From contig CM046004.1 in the NCBI GenBank assembly GCA_025175895.1, positions 13,813,011 to 13,877,010 of the forward strand: a DNA stretch of 64,000 nucleotides, in the 5' to 3' direction. Source of the DNA: Wurfbainia villosa (taxonomy: Eukaryota > Streptophyta > Magnoliopsida > Zingiberales > Zingiberaceae). The notes under the pieces were generated by a model. That model did no database searches and was not told where the DNA came from. It saw only the letters and a list, made by a program, of their open reading frames with translations. Below, in pieces: positions 32,899 through 44,453 of the stretch; positions within the stretch are counted from its first letter, which is position 1, and each line of letters opens with the position of its first letter. Both the position numbers and the translations under genes were made by a program.

Positions 32899-34349
32899 TG
32901 TTGGTGCAATCGACCCGGACTCGAGTTTGACTCGAACTGTATTTCAATGTTAGACAAAACGTATGACATGGGATTGTCATGGGAAGTCCAACATGGGTTG
33001 ACCACGTAAAACCAAGTGTGTAGACTTGGTGGTGAAAAGTCCAAGAATGGGGCTTGGTGTTGGGAAAGTCCAACATGGGTTGGTCATGTAAGTCCAAGTG
33101 TGTAGCCTTGACGGTGAAAGTTCAAGCATGAGGTTTGACATGGAAAATCCAAGCATGAGGCTTGGTGAGGGAAGTCTTGAGGACTTGGCAAGTTCACTAG
33201 GCTCGGGGTCCTTGAGTCGGTGAAGGATGACATTGCAAAGCCGTGCGCTTGGTGCATCCGAGGGACCGCCAGACGGGGAGCGAATGGAGTGAGGCCCAAG
33301 GGAAGCAGACTTCTAGGGCAAAAGAGGCGAAGGATGACATTGCGAAGCCGTGCGCTTGGTGCATTCGAGGGACGTAGGCTGAGGGAAAAGAGCTTTGGTG
33401 GGGAACTCTATGAGAGGATGAGGTGGACTTGGCCAAGTGACTAAGACTGAGTGTCGGATGCTCAAACGTGGTGTTTGAGGGTTTACCCAACGGTCGGATG
33501 CTCAAACAACTTGGTGTTTGAGGTTTTACCCGATATCAATCGACTGGTATAGGTGCCAGTCGACTGCTCTAGGTCAATTGGACTCGACCGGTATTCGACT
33601 GACCAGGTTCTGGCCGAACAATCGACTGCCGAGGGAGGGCAGTCGACTGCCAAACCAATCAGTCGACTGACCGGGGTGTTTTCATCCACAGAAGGTCTTC
33701 CAGTCGAGTGATCGCGATGACTACTCGACTGATGGGATCATCAGTCGACTGATGGACATGATCAGTCGATTGATGATGGATCCGTTGGAACTTGGCCAAC
33801 ATGGATCGAGTCATTGTGAGACAACAGCTACAGGACCAGTCGACTGATGGGCGCGGAATCAGCTCGATGCAGGTTATAAATGGAGCTCGAGATGGAGGAT
33901 TTCGCCAAGACTTTTGGAAAGATTTTGAAGGAGAATTGTTGCTGCATTCTAGATCTTCAAGAGTCAAACCAAAGCAAGCAACAAGCAAAAGCGATCAAAG
34001 CCATTTGCGTAAAGTTTTCTTTCGTATTGTCTTTGTATTTGCTTGTACTTTTGTATTATTGTGTAATTGCTTGTACGAGGTTTCTCTACCTCCGACTTGT
34101 GGTCGAGAAGGAGTTTGAGTAGTGTCGTGTGCATCTCTAGAGCTCGTTGAGCTCGCCCCGTGGAGTAGAAGCCCTAAGATTCCGAACCACATATATCATT
34201 GTGTTTGTGCGTGTGTTGTATTCTTGTATTTGTTTTATTATCATTTCGCTGTGCTAACGAGATTGTAGACACGCAAGAACGAGCAAATTTCATCGTATAC
34301 GCGATAAGGGTTATTCACCCCCCTCTAGTCGGCCACCGATCCTCCAATA
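32899..34349 (+). repeat. 5' LTR of T2a, with AGTCGACTG array upstream of TATA
   Basis: It starts TGTTGGTGCAATCG and ends CTCCAATA, a decayed CCCCAACA. Exact CAGTCGACTG sites are at about 33557, 33640, 33660, 33742 and 33837, with about six near-matches between 33539 and 33770. The TATA box (TTATAAAT, about 33874) follows the last site by about 30 bases. Earlier in the U3, 33218-33370 carries repeated (A)GCCGTGCGCTTGGTGC modules. The pre-terminal CACCCCCCTCTAG motif is present. Confidence 0.88.
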
Positions 34350-34351
34350 AG

Positions 34352-34363
34352 TAGTATCAGAGT
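34352..34363 (+). other. Primer-binding site of T2a (mutated)
   Basis: TAGTATCAGAGT differs from the initiator-Met site TGGTATCAGAGC at two positions. It lies two bases after the LTR. Confidence 0.75.
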
Positions 34364-34406
34364 GAGGAGCTTGTCGAGGACTAACCGCCAACACAAGCAC
34401 GATAAG

Positions 34407-36003
34407 ATAGCCGACTACAACCTCCAACCACCAAAATTCGAAGGAGATTTTCAATGGTGGAGAAGAAAGATGGAGGTATATATCGAAACCGATTTTGATT
34501 TCATGTTAATTATTGAAAATGATTTTGAAGTGCCTAGGGATAAGGAAAACAAGTCAATAGAAAAATCAAGATGGACCAAGGAACAAATCAAGGATTTCAA
34601 GACAAATATCGAGGTAATAAAAATGCTAAGTGATTTGATTTCTAACCATATTTGGTCTAGATTAGATAATTATAGGGATGCAAAGGATTTATGGAATAAA
34701 GTGATCAAATTCAACGAACTTCCCAAACCGACACAAGTAGAAAAGGAAGCCGAGGAAGAATGCCCATCAACATCTGGATCCAAGGATGTTGAAGAATCGC
34801 CATCTACATTTGAAGATGTGGATGACTTGGAGGAAATATCCACCTCTAGCATTGCGGGGGAGGAGAGGTCTTCCATTCTGGAGCAAGATCAAAATGAAGC
34901 ATCTACCTCCGGAAGAAGTGATCAAGAGACTTCCACCACCTCCCTAGGTAACTCATGCATTATAATTAAAGATAAAAAACATATAATATGCTTTGAGTGT
35001 AGAGAGCAAGGACACTATAAAAGTAAGTGTCTCAAGAAGGTGAAGAAGACTCAACTGGTACCAAAGGTGAAAGATGCCGGTGTCCCCACAATTAGAAGCA
35101 AGGAGCATATTGTGTGCTTCAAATGCAACCAAAGGGGACATTATAGAAGCTAATGCCCTAGGGGGAGGAAGAAGGGGCAAGAAGGGGTTTCTCATATAGG
35201 GGGAGCTTCCAAAACTAACCCTAAGGTAAATTTAGTTAATGCACCTTCAATTCCTAAGGTTAACAAGCATGCTAGAAATTATTTTAATTCACTTGCCATT
35301 ATCAATGAAAAGCATGCTAGTATGAATAAATATTTTTGTTTAGGTGCCAAGCATGTTAGTTTACCTAAGGACAAACCTAGGACCAATAACACTAGACCTA
35401 TCCTACCTAAAGAGTCCATAAGGAGAATAGAAGAGGACTTAGACATAAACCCTAAGAAGGGTAGACACATGCCTAAGAAGAAAAACAATTTCCAAAAATC
35501 AAATGATAGATCAAAATTGGAAAAATTAGCACTAGAAAACCAAGCCTTGAGGTCAAGGCTTGAGAAACTTGAGAAGACCCTCAAAATTATAACAAACTCA
35601 ATTAAAGGGTCAAAGGAACAAAATTTAAGACCTAGGAGACAAGAACCGGTTAAGGGCAAGAAAGGTTTGGGTCACAAACCTAAGCCCTATCATAATGTTC
35701 CATTCAATTATGGAACTATTTCTAGGTCTAGGAAAACCAAGGCTAATAGGAAAGTTATCCCTAAGATTAGCCATGGTGTGTGTTTAGTGGCTAAGGATTC
35801 AAGAAAAACCAAAGTAGCCATTAAGAAGGTCAAAGGGGGAGTTACTCTAGAGTTGACTTAGGAAAGACCCAATTGACTAAGGCTTCAAAGCCAAAAAGGG
35901 TCATTAGGAAGGTATCTAGGGAAGTTATCCCTAGTGAATACCTAGTTAACCCAAGGAGCTCCAATAGATATTGAATTCCTAGAAGCGTGATCGATTCACG
36001 CTA
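34407..36003 (+). pseudogene. Copia-type gag of T2a, decayed
   Basis: By alignment with T2b the start codon is at 34407, but here it is ATA instead of ATG. The gag domain follows (PPKFEGDFQWWRRKMEVY), then an acidic serine-rich linker, the first CCHC knuckle (CFECREQGHYKSKC), and the second (CFKCNQRGHYRS), where CAA has become a TAA stop at about 35154. The same frame continues through the basic region and LEKLALENQALRSRLEKL coiled coil to a TAG near 35859. It ends with NRY then a further stop where T2b has NRYWVPKS. The clear homology with only point lesions suggests it is older than T2b. Confidence 0.88.
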
Positions 36004-36603
36004 AATGGGTTAGGGTGTGTCAACCCTAAGTGGATAGGTAGTTAACCTAACCATAGTGAGTTGACACTTTAGGATGTGCCAATGTGCTTTGAGAAGATAA
36101 AAAATGATTAAATTGACACAATTATGTTTTAGAAGTTATGGTGTGTCATTTTGGATTTTTGGCACACTAGGGGGATAATTGACATTAAGGCAAAAATGGA
36201 TTTGATTTTAGAAATGACAATTTGAGTTTAACACTTAGGTATTCTATACCTTAGTATTTTATAATTGTCATGCTGTGTTTTCCTTGCCATGACATGACAT
36301 CATATTTACTTTTATCATATAAAATGTCATGATCATATTTAGGGTTATTTATATATATCATGTATGTTTAGATTTCAATCACATGTCATGACATCATAAT
36401 TTTGGCACATATTTTTATTTTCGTATCAATTATGTCATAATCATCATTCATGCATAAATAAAATGAATTTAAGGACTACAACATGATTTGAAGTATCATG
36501 TATAAGGGAATCAAATAATGTTGCTTAGAAAAATACATGAGACTCTAAATGAACAAAGCCCACATCTCACTAGAACTTGACTTGTATGTGTTTCACACAT
36601 CTA
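36004..36603 (+). other. Non-coding 3' interior of T2a
   Basis: No gene. It matches in reverse the 39060-39630 part of T2b. It is rich in TGTCATGACA-type palindromic words (36270-36430). It ends at the GATAC target site of the T2b insertion (36604-36608). Confidence 0.75.
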
Positions 36604-36608
36604 GATAC

Positions 36609-38046
36609 TGTTGGGGATCGAAACGGCCGGCTAGAGGGGGGTGAATAGCCCTCAATCGTTTGGTGGCGGAATTCGCTCGTTCTCGTTGCGTTGCTTGTCT
36701 ACGATTGTTGTTAGCGCAGTGGAATAACAATAATAATGAAACTAACAACAATACACAATCACACAACACAAGATATACGTGGTTCGGAACCAAATGGTTC
36801 CTACTCCACGGGCGAGCTCACCGAGCTCTAGTTATGCGCACGACACTAACTAAACTCCTTCTCGACTACACGTCGGAGGTGGAGAAACCTCTCACAAGCA
36901 ATTACAACAGTAATATACAAATACAAACAAGAATACAAATACAATACAAAAGAAACACTTTTCACCGATTGCTTTTGATCACTTGTTTGTTGCTTGCTTT
37001 GATTGGCTCTTGAAGGACTGGAATGCAGCAGCAATTCCCCTCCAATAGCTCCACAAAAACCATGGCAAAAACCTCCATCTCGAGCTCCTTTTATAACCTA
37101 CATCGGTGTTTTCGCTGCGCCAGCCCGATCGCCCCTGTGGCGTTATCTCACAGCGGCGGATCCATGTCAGACAAGTTCCAACGGATCACCTACCAGTCGA
37201 CTGATGATGCCCATCAGTCGACTGGTGACCTAGTAGTCGACTGCCCAGTCGGCTATGGAGCGTTCTGTGCTCGCGACACTCCCATCAGTCGACTGCCAAG
37301 CACAAAACCCTAGCCTTACACCAGTCGAACCCTAGTCGACTTGGATCAGTCGAACCGGCACCTATGCCAGTCGACTGATGTCGGGCAAAACCTCAAACAC
37401 CAAGTTGTTTGAGCATCCGACCGTCGGGTAAACCCTCACACATCAAGTTTGAGCCTCCGACACTCAGTCTTAGCCACTTGGCCAAGTCCACCTTATCCCT
37501 CATGGAGTTCCCCACCGAAGCTCTCTTCCCTCGGCCTACGTTCCTCGGATGCGCCAAGCGCACGGCTTCGCAACGCCATCCTTCGCGTCTCATACCCTAG
37601 AAGTATGCTTCCCTTTGGGCTCACTCCATTCGCTCCCCGTCCGGCGGTCCCTCGGATGCACCAAGCGCACGACTTCGCAATGCCATCCTTCACCGACTCA
37701 AGGACCCGAGCCTAGTGAACTTGCCAAGTTCTCAAGACTTTCCAAATGCACCAAGTGCACGGCTTCGCAATGCATTTCTCACCAAGCACCAAGCGCACGG
37801 CTTCGCAATGCTTTGGATTTCCCATGCCAAGCACCAAGCGCACGGCTTCGCAATGCTTTGGACTTTTCCATGCCAAGGCTTCCCCCTTGGACTTCCACAC
37901 CAAGCTCCATGCTTGGATTTTCCATGCCAACCCCATGTTGGACTTTCCCATGACAATCCCATGTCATGAGTTTTGTTTATCATCAAAATACTATCAAGGT
38001 ACTGCTCGAGTCAAACTCGAGTTAACCTGGGCCGATTGCACCAACA
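36609..38046 (-). repeat. 3' LTR of T2b
   Basis: On the plus strand it runs from TGTTGGGGATCG to CACCAACA. The TATA box (minus strand GGTTATAAAAGG) is at about 37088-37097. Just upstream on the minus strand (plus 37190-37380) are five AGTCGACTG sites. The U3 start (plus 37550-37870) carries at least five copies of an AAGCGCACGGCTTCGCAATGC module, partly in tandem. Confidence 0.93.
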
Positions 38047-38060
38047 ATCTCCCCCTTTTT
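38047..38060 (-). other. Polypurine tract of T2b
   Basis: The minus strand reads AAAAAGGGGGAGAT directly before the 3' LTR. It would prime plus-strand DNA synthesis. Confidence 0.85.
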
Positions 38061-39630
38061 GATGATTGACAAAACTACCATCTCAAGTTTACCAATTCTC
38101 CCATATTGGCAATTCTCATATCCCAATGAGAATTCCAACGAACCCTAATTGGTAACTTGGTAACTTCTTCCCCTTTTTGACATTACATCAAAAAGGTCCT
38201 CCCCAAGGGTATGAATGTCTCATATCCCAATGAGATCTTACAATCTCTCCCTTGGAGGAACACATGCCTACAATCTTTCTAATGATCCCATATCACTTAA
38301 AGAGAGGCAACTCAATTTTCCTCCCATGAGGAAATATACATCCATCTTCCCATGATGAATACCTCCCCCTAGAGGTTTGCTCCCCCTTGACCATTGCACC
38401 AACAATGTCCTTGGAGAGTCCCTAAGCCAATAGGAACATTAACCAAATCAAAATTAAGGCAAAGTTCAACAATGAACTCTCTTCCATCTTAAAGTTGATA
38501 CTCTCCCTAAAACCCTTCTTCTAATCCATGTCCAATGGATTTCCACCCTCTCTAATGCTCTCCCAAGCATATCCTAGGGTTAGGAGTGGTTAGGGGACCT
38601 TAACCTAGCTGAACATGGGCCTAACCAACAAGATTTACCCGAAATCAAGGCGTCTGAAATCAAATCACTCATTTGCCACTATCGATCATTGCCGATCCAT
38701 GGCGATCGATAATCGATTTACATTGTAGTTTTGCATTTTGAAATGGATTTCCGAAATCCATAAGTAAATATACATAAGTTTAAAATTCTTGAAATTTGGT
38801 ATGTATATTACTTATCATAAACACTATGGGTGAAAAATATTGGAAAATTATTTTACCCATTAAATTAGGAGATTGATACAAAGTCCAAAATTTAAGAAAA
38901 GCTTCAATAAAGAGCCCTATTTGTATCATCCCATTCAATGGTGATAGCTATCAAAAGATAGGCTTCACCAAGGTTTTTCAAAATGTTTTCAAAAAGTTTT
39001 CAAAACCTTTAATTTCTTTTCCTTAAACATCTCACTTATCTCTAGATGTGTAAAACACATACAAGTCAAAAATGTTAGTGAGATGTGGGTTTTTTGTTCT
39101 TTATGTTCTCATGCATATTTCTAAGGCAACATAATTTGATTCCCTTCAAATTGTGCCATAGTCCTTAATTTCATTTTATTTAATGCATGATATGATTATG
39201 GCATAAATATGATATAGATAAGAGCATATGCCAAAATCATGATGTCATGGCATGTGAATGATGTTTTAACATACATGACATATAAGGATAAGTCTAAACA
39301 TGATCATGACATTTTTAGAGATAAAAATGAAAATGATGTCATGACATGGCAAGACAAATAAAGCATGGCAAGAAAAATATACTAAGGTATAAAATACCTA
39401 AGTGTTAAAATCAATTTGTCATTTCTAGGGATTAAATTCACTTTGCCTTAAACCATTCATTTCCCTAGTGTGCCAAAAACCCAAAATAGCACACCACGAC
39501 CTCTATGACCTAATTGTGCCAATTTAAATCATTCTAAACTTCTCAAACACATTGACACATCCTAATGTGTCAACTCTACTATGGTTAGGTTAACTACCCA
39601 TCCATTTAGGGTTGACATACCCTAACTCAT
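38061..39630 (-). other. Non-coding interior of T2b between gag and polypurine tract
   Basis: No open frame of note. Features are ATCCCAATGAGA-type repeated words (38110-38240), a GATCG-rich patch (38685-38720) and many ATGTCATGACAT palindromic words (39240-39370). In other Copia elements pol would occupy this place. Confidence 0.75.
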
Positions 39631-41202
39631 CTAGCGTGAATCAATCACGCTTTTAGGAACCCAATACCTATTGGAGCTCCTTGGGTTAACAAGGTATTCC
39701 CTAGGGATAACTTCCCTAGATACCTTTCTAATGACCCTTTTTGACTTTGAAGCCTTAGTCAAATGGGTCTTACTTGGGTCAACTCTAGAGGTGACTCCTC
39801 TATTGACCTTCTTAGTGGCTACATTTGATTTCTTTGAGGTGTTAGCCACTAAACACATACCATGGCTAGACTTAGGGATGACTTCCCTATTAGCCTTGGT
39901 TTTCCTAGACCTAGATGTGGTTCCATAATTAAATGGAACATTATGGTAGGACATAGGTTTGTGACCCAAACCCTTCTTGCCCTTAGACATTTCTTGTTTT
40001 CTAGGTCTTGACTTTTGTACATTAGACCCCTTAACTGAATTTGATATTATTGCTAGGGTCTTCTCCAATTTTTCTAGCCTTGACCTCAAGGCTTGGTTCT
40101 CTAGCTCTAATTTTTCCATTTTTGAATTTTCATTAGGTTTTTGGAAAGACCTTTTCCTTTTCGGCATGTGCCTAGACTTTTTGGGATTAATACCCAAATT
40201 TTCTTCTCCTCTTCTAATTGATTCCCTAGGCAAAATATTTCTAGAATTATGAGTCCTAGGTTTATCCTTAGAGAAACTAACATGCTTAGCACCTAAGCAA
40301 TAAACCTTATTGTTTCTCCTAGCATGCTTTTCATTAATAATGGAAAGAGAACTAAAATAATTCTTAGTATGCTTTTTAATTCTAGAAATTGAAGGTGCAT
40401 TATTTAACTGTACCTTAGGGTTAGCTTTAGAAGCTCCCCCTACATGAGTCACACCTTCTTGCCCTTTCTTCCTCCCCCTAGGGCATTGGCTTCGGTAATG
40501 TCCCCGTTGGTTGCATTTAAAGCACACAATGTGCTCTTTGCTCTTGATTTTGGGAACACCGGCATCCTTTGACTTTGGGTTGACTTTTGGTGTTGATGCC
40601 TTTTCCTTAGCCAATTTAGGGCATTTACTCTTGTAATGCCCTTTCTCCCTACACTTAAAGCATATTATATGATTTTTATTTAAAATAACAACACTTGAGT
40701 TACCTAGGGAGTTGGTGGAGGCCTCTTCACTTCTTCCGGAGGTAGAAGCTTCATTTTGATCTTGCTCCGGAATTGAAATCCTTTCCTCCCCCTCAACGCT
40801 AGAGGTGGAGGTCTCCACCAAATCATCAACATCATCAAAAGTAGATGGTGCTTCTTCTTCGACATTATCCTCTACATGTGCCGGTTGGGAGTTTTCTTGA
40901 AATTTCATTATCTTCTCCCATAATTCCTTTGCATCCCTATAGTCACCCAAACTAGACCAAATTTTGTTAGGTAACAAATCACTAAATAATTTTATTACCT
41001 CGAGATTTGTCTTGAAGTCTTTAATTTGGTCTTGGGTCCACCTTAACTTTTCAATTGGCTTGTTATATTTGTCCCTAGGCATCTCAAAACCATTTTCTAC
41101 AATAATCATATAATCAAAATTGGTTTCGAGATATACCTCCATCCGTTTCCTCCACCAAGAAAAATCTCCATCGAATTTCGGTGGATGGATGAAGCCGGCC
41201 AT
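39631..41202 (-). CDS. gag: Copia-type Gag, full-length (T2b)
   Basis: A 523-residue open frame starting at an ATG (MAGFIHPPKFDGDFSWW). It builds the virus-like particle and binds RNA through two intact CCHC knuckles, CFKCREKGHYKSKC and CFKCNQRGHYRSQC. Order: Copia gag (UBN2-like) domain at about 1-115, acidic serine/threonine-rich linker (120-170), knuckle 1 (about 182-195), basic spacer, knuckle 2 (about 225-238), basic region, a coiled coil (LENQALRSRLEKLEKTL, about 375-391) and a basic C-terminus ending NRYWVPKSVIDSR. A YWVPK-type end together with a coiled coil recalls Sirevirus Gag; that link is inferred. No stop or shift, although its relatives T2a, T1 and T3 are broken. The stop codon is followed by non-coding DNA, not by protease. 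Confidence 0.92.
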   Translation of the reverse strand: MAGFIHPPKFDGDFSWWRKRMEVYLETNFDYMIIVENGFEMPRDKYNKPIEKLRWTQDQIKDFKTNLEVIKLFSDLLPNKIWSSLGDYRDAKELWEKIMKFQENSQPAHVEDNVEEEAPSTFDDVDDLVETSTSSVEGEERISIPEQDQNEASTSGRSEEASTNSLGNSSVVILNKNHIICFKCREKGHYKSKCPKLAKEKASTPKVNPKSKDAGVPKIKSKEHIVCFKCNQRGHYRSQCPRGRKKGQEGVTHVGGASKANPKVQLNNAPSISRIKKHTKNYFSSLSIINEKHARRNNKVYCLGAKHVSFSKDKPRTHNSRNILPRESIRRGEENLGINPKKSRHMPKRKRSFQKPNENSKMEKLELENQALRSRLEKLEKTLAIISNSVKGSNVQKSRPRKQEMSKGKKGLGHKPMSYHNVPFNYGTTSRSRKTKANREVIPKSSHGMCLVANTSKKSNVATKKVNRGVTSRVDPSKTHLTKASKSKRVIRKVSREVIPREYLVNPRSSNRYWVPKSVIDSR

Positions 41203-41246
41203 TTTGTAGTGCTCTCACGGCGGTTAGTCCTTGAAGAGCGACCTCG

Positions 41247-41258
41247 GCTTTGATACCA
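41247..41258 (-). other. Primer-binding site of T2b
   Basis: The minus strand reads TGGTATCAAAGC, one mismatch to the initiator-Met site, two bases from the LTR end. Confidence 0.88.
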
Positions 41259-41260
41259 CT

Positions 41261-42768
41261 TGTTGGGGATCGAAACGGCCGACTAGAGGGGGGTGAATAG
41301 CCCTCAATCGTTTGGTGGCGGAATTCGCTCGTTCTCGTTGCGTTGCTTGTCTACGATTGTTGTTAGTGCAACGGAATAACAATAATAATGAAACTAACAA
41401 CAATACACAATCACACAATACAAGATATACGTGGTTCAGAACCAAATGGTTCCTACTCCATGGGCGAGCTCACCGAGCTCTAGTTATGCGCACGACACTA
41501 ACTAAACTCCTTCTCGACTACACGTCGGAGGTGGATAAACCTCTCACAAGCAATTACAACAGTAATATACAAATACAAACAAGAATACAAATACAATACA
41601 AAAGAAACACTTTTCACCGATTGCTTTTGATCACTTGTTTGTTGCTTGCTTTGATTGGCTCTTGAAGGACTGGAATGCAGCAGCAATTCCCCTCCAATAG
41701 CTCCACAAAAACCATGGCAAAAACCTCCATCTCGAGCTCCTTTTATAACCTGCATCGAGCTATTTTCGCTTAGCGATCGATTGCCAAAGGCCCCGCCGAT
41801 CGCTCTCAGAGCTTGTCTCACAACGGCCGATCCACGCCGACAAGTTCCAACGGATCACCTACCACCGACCGATGATGCCCATTAGTCGATCGGTGACCTA
41901 ATAGTCGATCGCCCACCGGCTATGGGGCGCTTCTGCTCGTGACACTCCCATCGCTTGATCACATCCTCGACCCGATCATTGTCGACATCGGATCACGATC
42001 GCACCATGGCAATGATCGCTAGCACAAAACCCTAGCCTTACACCAGTCGAACCCTAGTCGACTTGGATCAGTCGAACCGACACCTATGCCAGTCGACCGA
42101 TGTCGAACAAAACCTCAAACACCAAGTTGTTTGAGCATCTGACCGTCGGGTAAACCCTCAAACATCAAGTTTGAGCCTTCGACACTCAGTCTTAGCCACT
42201 TGGCCAAGTCCACCTTATCCCTCATGGAGTTCCCCACCGAAGCTCTCTTCCCTCGACCTACGTCCCTCGGATGCGCCAAGCGTACGACTTTGCAATGCGA
42301 TCCTTCGTGTCTCATACCCTAGAAGTATGCTTCCCTTTGGGCTCACTCAATTCGCTCCCCGTCCGGCGGTCCCTCGGATGCACCAAGTGCACGGCTTCGC
42401 AATGCCATCCTTCACTGACTCAAGGACCCGAGCCTAGTGAACTTGCCAAGTTCTCAAGACTTCCCAAATGCACCAAGCGCACGACTTCGCAATGCATTTC
42501 TCACCAAGCACCAAGCGCACGGCTTCGCAATGCTTTGGATTTCCCATGCCAAGCACCAAGCGCACGACTTCGCAATGCTTTGGACTTTCCCATGCCAAGG
42601 CTTCCCCCTTGGACTTCCACACCAAGCTCCATGCTTGGATTTTCCATGCCAACCCCATGTTGGACTTTCCCATGACAATCCCATGTCATGAGTTTTGTCT
42701 ATCATCAAAATACTATCAAGGTACTGCTCGAGTAAAACTCGAGTCAACCTGGGCCGATTGCACCAACA
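41261..42768 (-). repeat. 5' LTR of T2b
   Basis: Nearly identical to 36609-38046 over most of its length. The exception is the block upstream of TATA (41760-42020), where all AGTCGACTG sites are replaced by AGTCGATCG, ACCGACCG or GATCG-rich sequence and about 70 extra bases occur. The TATA box is at about 41739-41748. Confidence 0.93.
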
Positions 42769-44453
42769 GATACAAGTGTGATGTTTAGGAAAATTGAATT
42801 AAAGGTTTTAAAAGCATTTAAAAATCATTTTAAAAAACCTTGGTGAAGTCTATCTTTTGATAGCAATCACCATTGAATGAGGTGATACAAAGAGGGCTCA
42901 ATATTGAAGCTTTTCTCAACTTTTGAACTTTGTATCGATCTCGCTATTTTATGGGTAAAATAATTTTCTAATATTTTTCACCCATAATTCTTGTGATAAG
43001 TAATGTACGTACAAATTTTCATGATTTTTCAACGTATGTATATTTACTTATAAATTTCGAAACTTAGATTCTGAAAACTGCATTTTGCAGTTATCAGTCG
43101 ACTGCAATGGATGACAGTTGACTGATATGGGAAGGAGTCGACTGGTAGCTGAGAGAGTCGACTGATTATCATGCCCCGGGGGAGTCCTTGCTAGACAAAA
43201 ATCTGGCAGCATCTCCCCTGTACGGGTGACAATACGAAACTTGCATACAAGGCTCACACGGCCTACTATACATCGGTCAACACGACCGAAACAAAAACCA
43301 CACATACATATCATAAATGAGCCTCAGGCCAACAACCAATGTAAATAAAAGATATACAACATCTAGACTTACCCCTTCTGCCATCTGAGCAGGAACACAC
43401 AACCAAAACATATCGAATACAAGTCCGAATAAAAGTCCATAAGGACATAACACATACCAACAAAACATCCACGAGAATAAATCCAAATCACAAGTCTTCT
43501 AATCAAAGTCAATATAACTGAAAACATAAGACCAAAATAAGACCAATTCGACGAGGGGGATTAGCAGCTGGACTCTCCTGGTAGTTTCAACCTGAAATAG
43601 ATGTAAAGCAATGAGGTAAGTTTAACGAACTCAGTGGATAATAGTCGATATGCATAGTAAGATATATCTAATAATAATAATCATGCCAGTATAGTCTCCT
43701 AATCAAATATAGAAAATGCATAAAAAGAAATGCGAAAAGACTATACTTACCTGAATCTCCTATCCTGACATAGGAGCATATGCCATACCAGCAGAAATAA
43801 AGTTGTCAGACCAAATACAAAAATGTATCCTGTATGCATGTAAATCATATGCAACATCCAAGACAACAACCAAAATGCAGCAAACACAATACAAATGTTA
43901 TCCGTGCAATATGCATGCGATGCAAATGACATGGTCACCCCTGACGCCAGTCAGCCGCCTCACACGCGACGGTGAAGCCGAGTGGGTAGGGCTATGACAA
44001 CTGTGCACTCTGTCATCACTACTCATGAGTGACCGAGTGGATAGGATGCTGTCGGAGTACACCTATCCTCCTACCCCAAACAGAGTGGGGGAACAAAGCT
44101 CTCATCTCTCGGTGTCGTAGACCAGAGGAGGGATCCTTGCTCGCTACCACGTTGCCTCATCGCTACCCATGAGTGGACCAGCGGAGCCTGACAGAGCTAC
44201 TGTACACACCCTCATGATGTACCACTAACCCATGAGTGGCGGTGTGTGCAGAACATGTAACTGGTTGCGGGCTCAACTACAAAGGAACCCCGTCCAGCCA
44301 GCATGCAATCATGCAAGATGGTGCATGACACTAAAGCATGTAACACCAACTAAAATACGTCTCCGAATAATATGCACAAACAAATAGGTACATATCAATG
44401 ACTTAGGTAAAACAGGGAAGGTATAACTAAAAGCTAATCAGGTGCATGTATCA

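Larger units (their letters stand above)
36609..42768 (-). mobile_element. Gag-only Copia element T2b, complete, with intact gag
   Basis: LTRs lie at 36609-38046 and 41261-42768, flanked by GATAC on both sides (36604-36608 and 42769-42773). On the minus strand the order is 5' LTR, Met primer site, gag (41202-39631), about 1.6 kb of non-coding DNA, polypurine tract and 3' LTR. There is no protease, integrase or RT. It is inserted in the opposite orientation into its relative T2a. Its structure is that of a TR-GAG element with a full-length gag frame. Confidence 0.94.
32899..43166 (+). mobile_element. Gag-only Copia element T2a, interrupted and 3'-incomplete
   Basis: The 5' LTR (32899-34349) is inserted in the tandem repeat and is followed by a decayed primer site, a decayed gag, and 3' non-coding sequence to 36603. 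The element T2b (36609-42768) lies inside it with GATAC on both sides. T2a then resumes at 42774 and continues to 43166, where a Gypsy LTR begins. The resumed part matches, in reverse orientation, the non-coding interior of T2b (for example the ATTTTTCACCCATAAT and TCACCATTGAATG words). Its own 3' LTR would be beyond the window. No pol was found in any part present. Confidence 0.85.

Noticed and set aside
33530..33850. AGTCGACTG cluster as a simple tandem repeat
   Set aside because: Spacing is irregular and spacers differ, so it is better described as a motif cluster.
37393..37986. Several overlapping frames of 60-134 residues, mirrored at 42115-42747
   Set aside because: They fall in T2b LTRs and recur with the CGCACGGCTTCGCAATGC module; they are LTR shadows.
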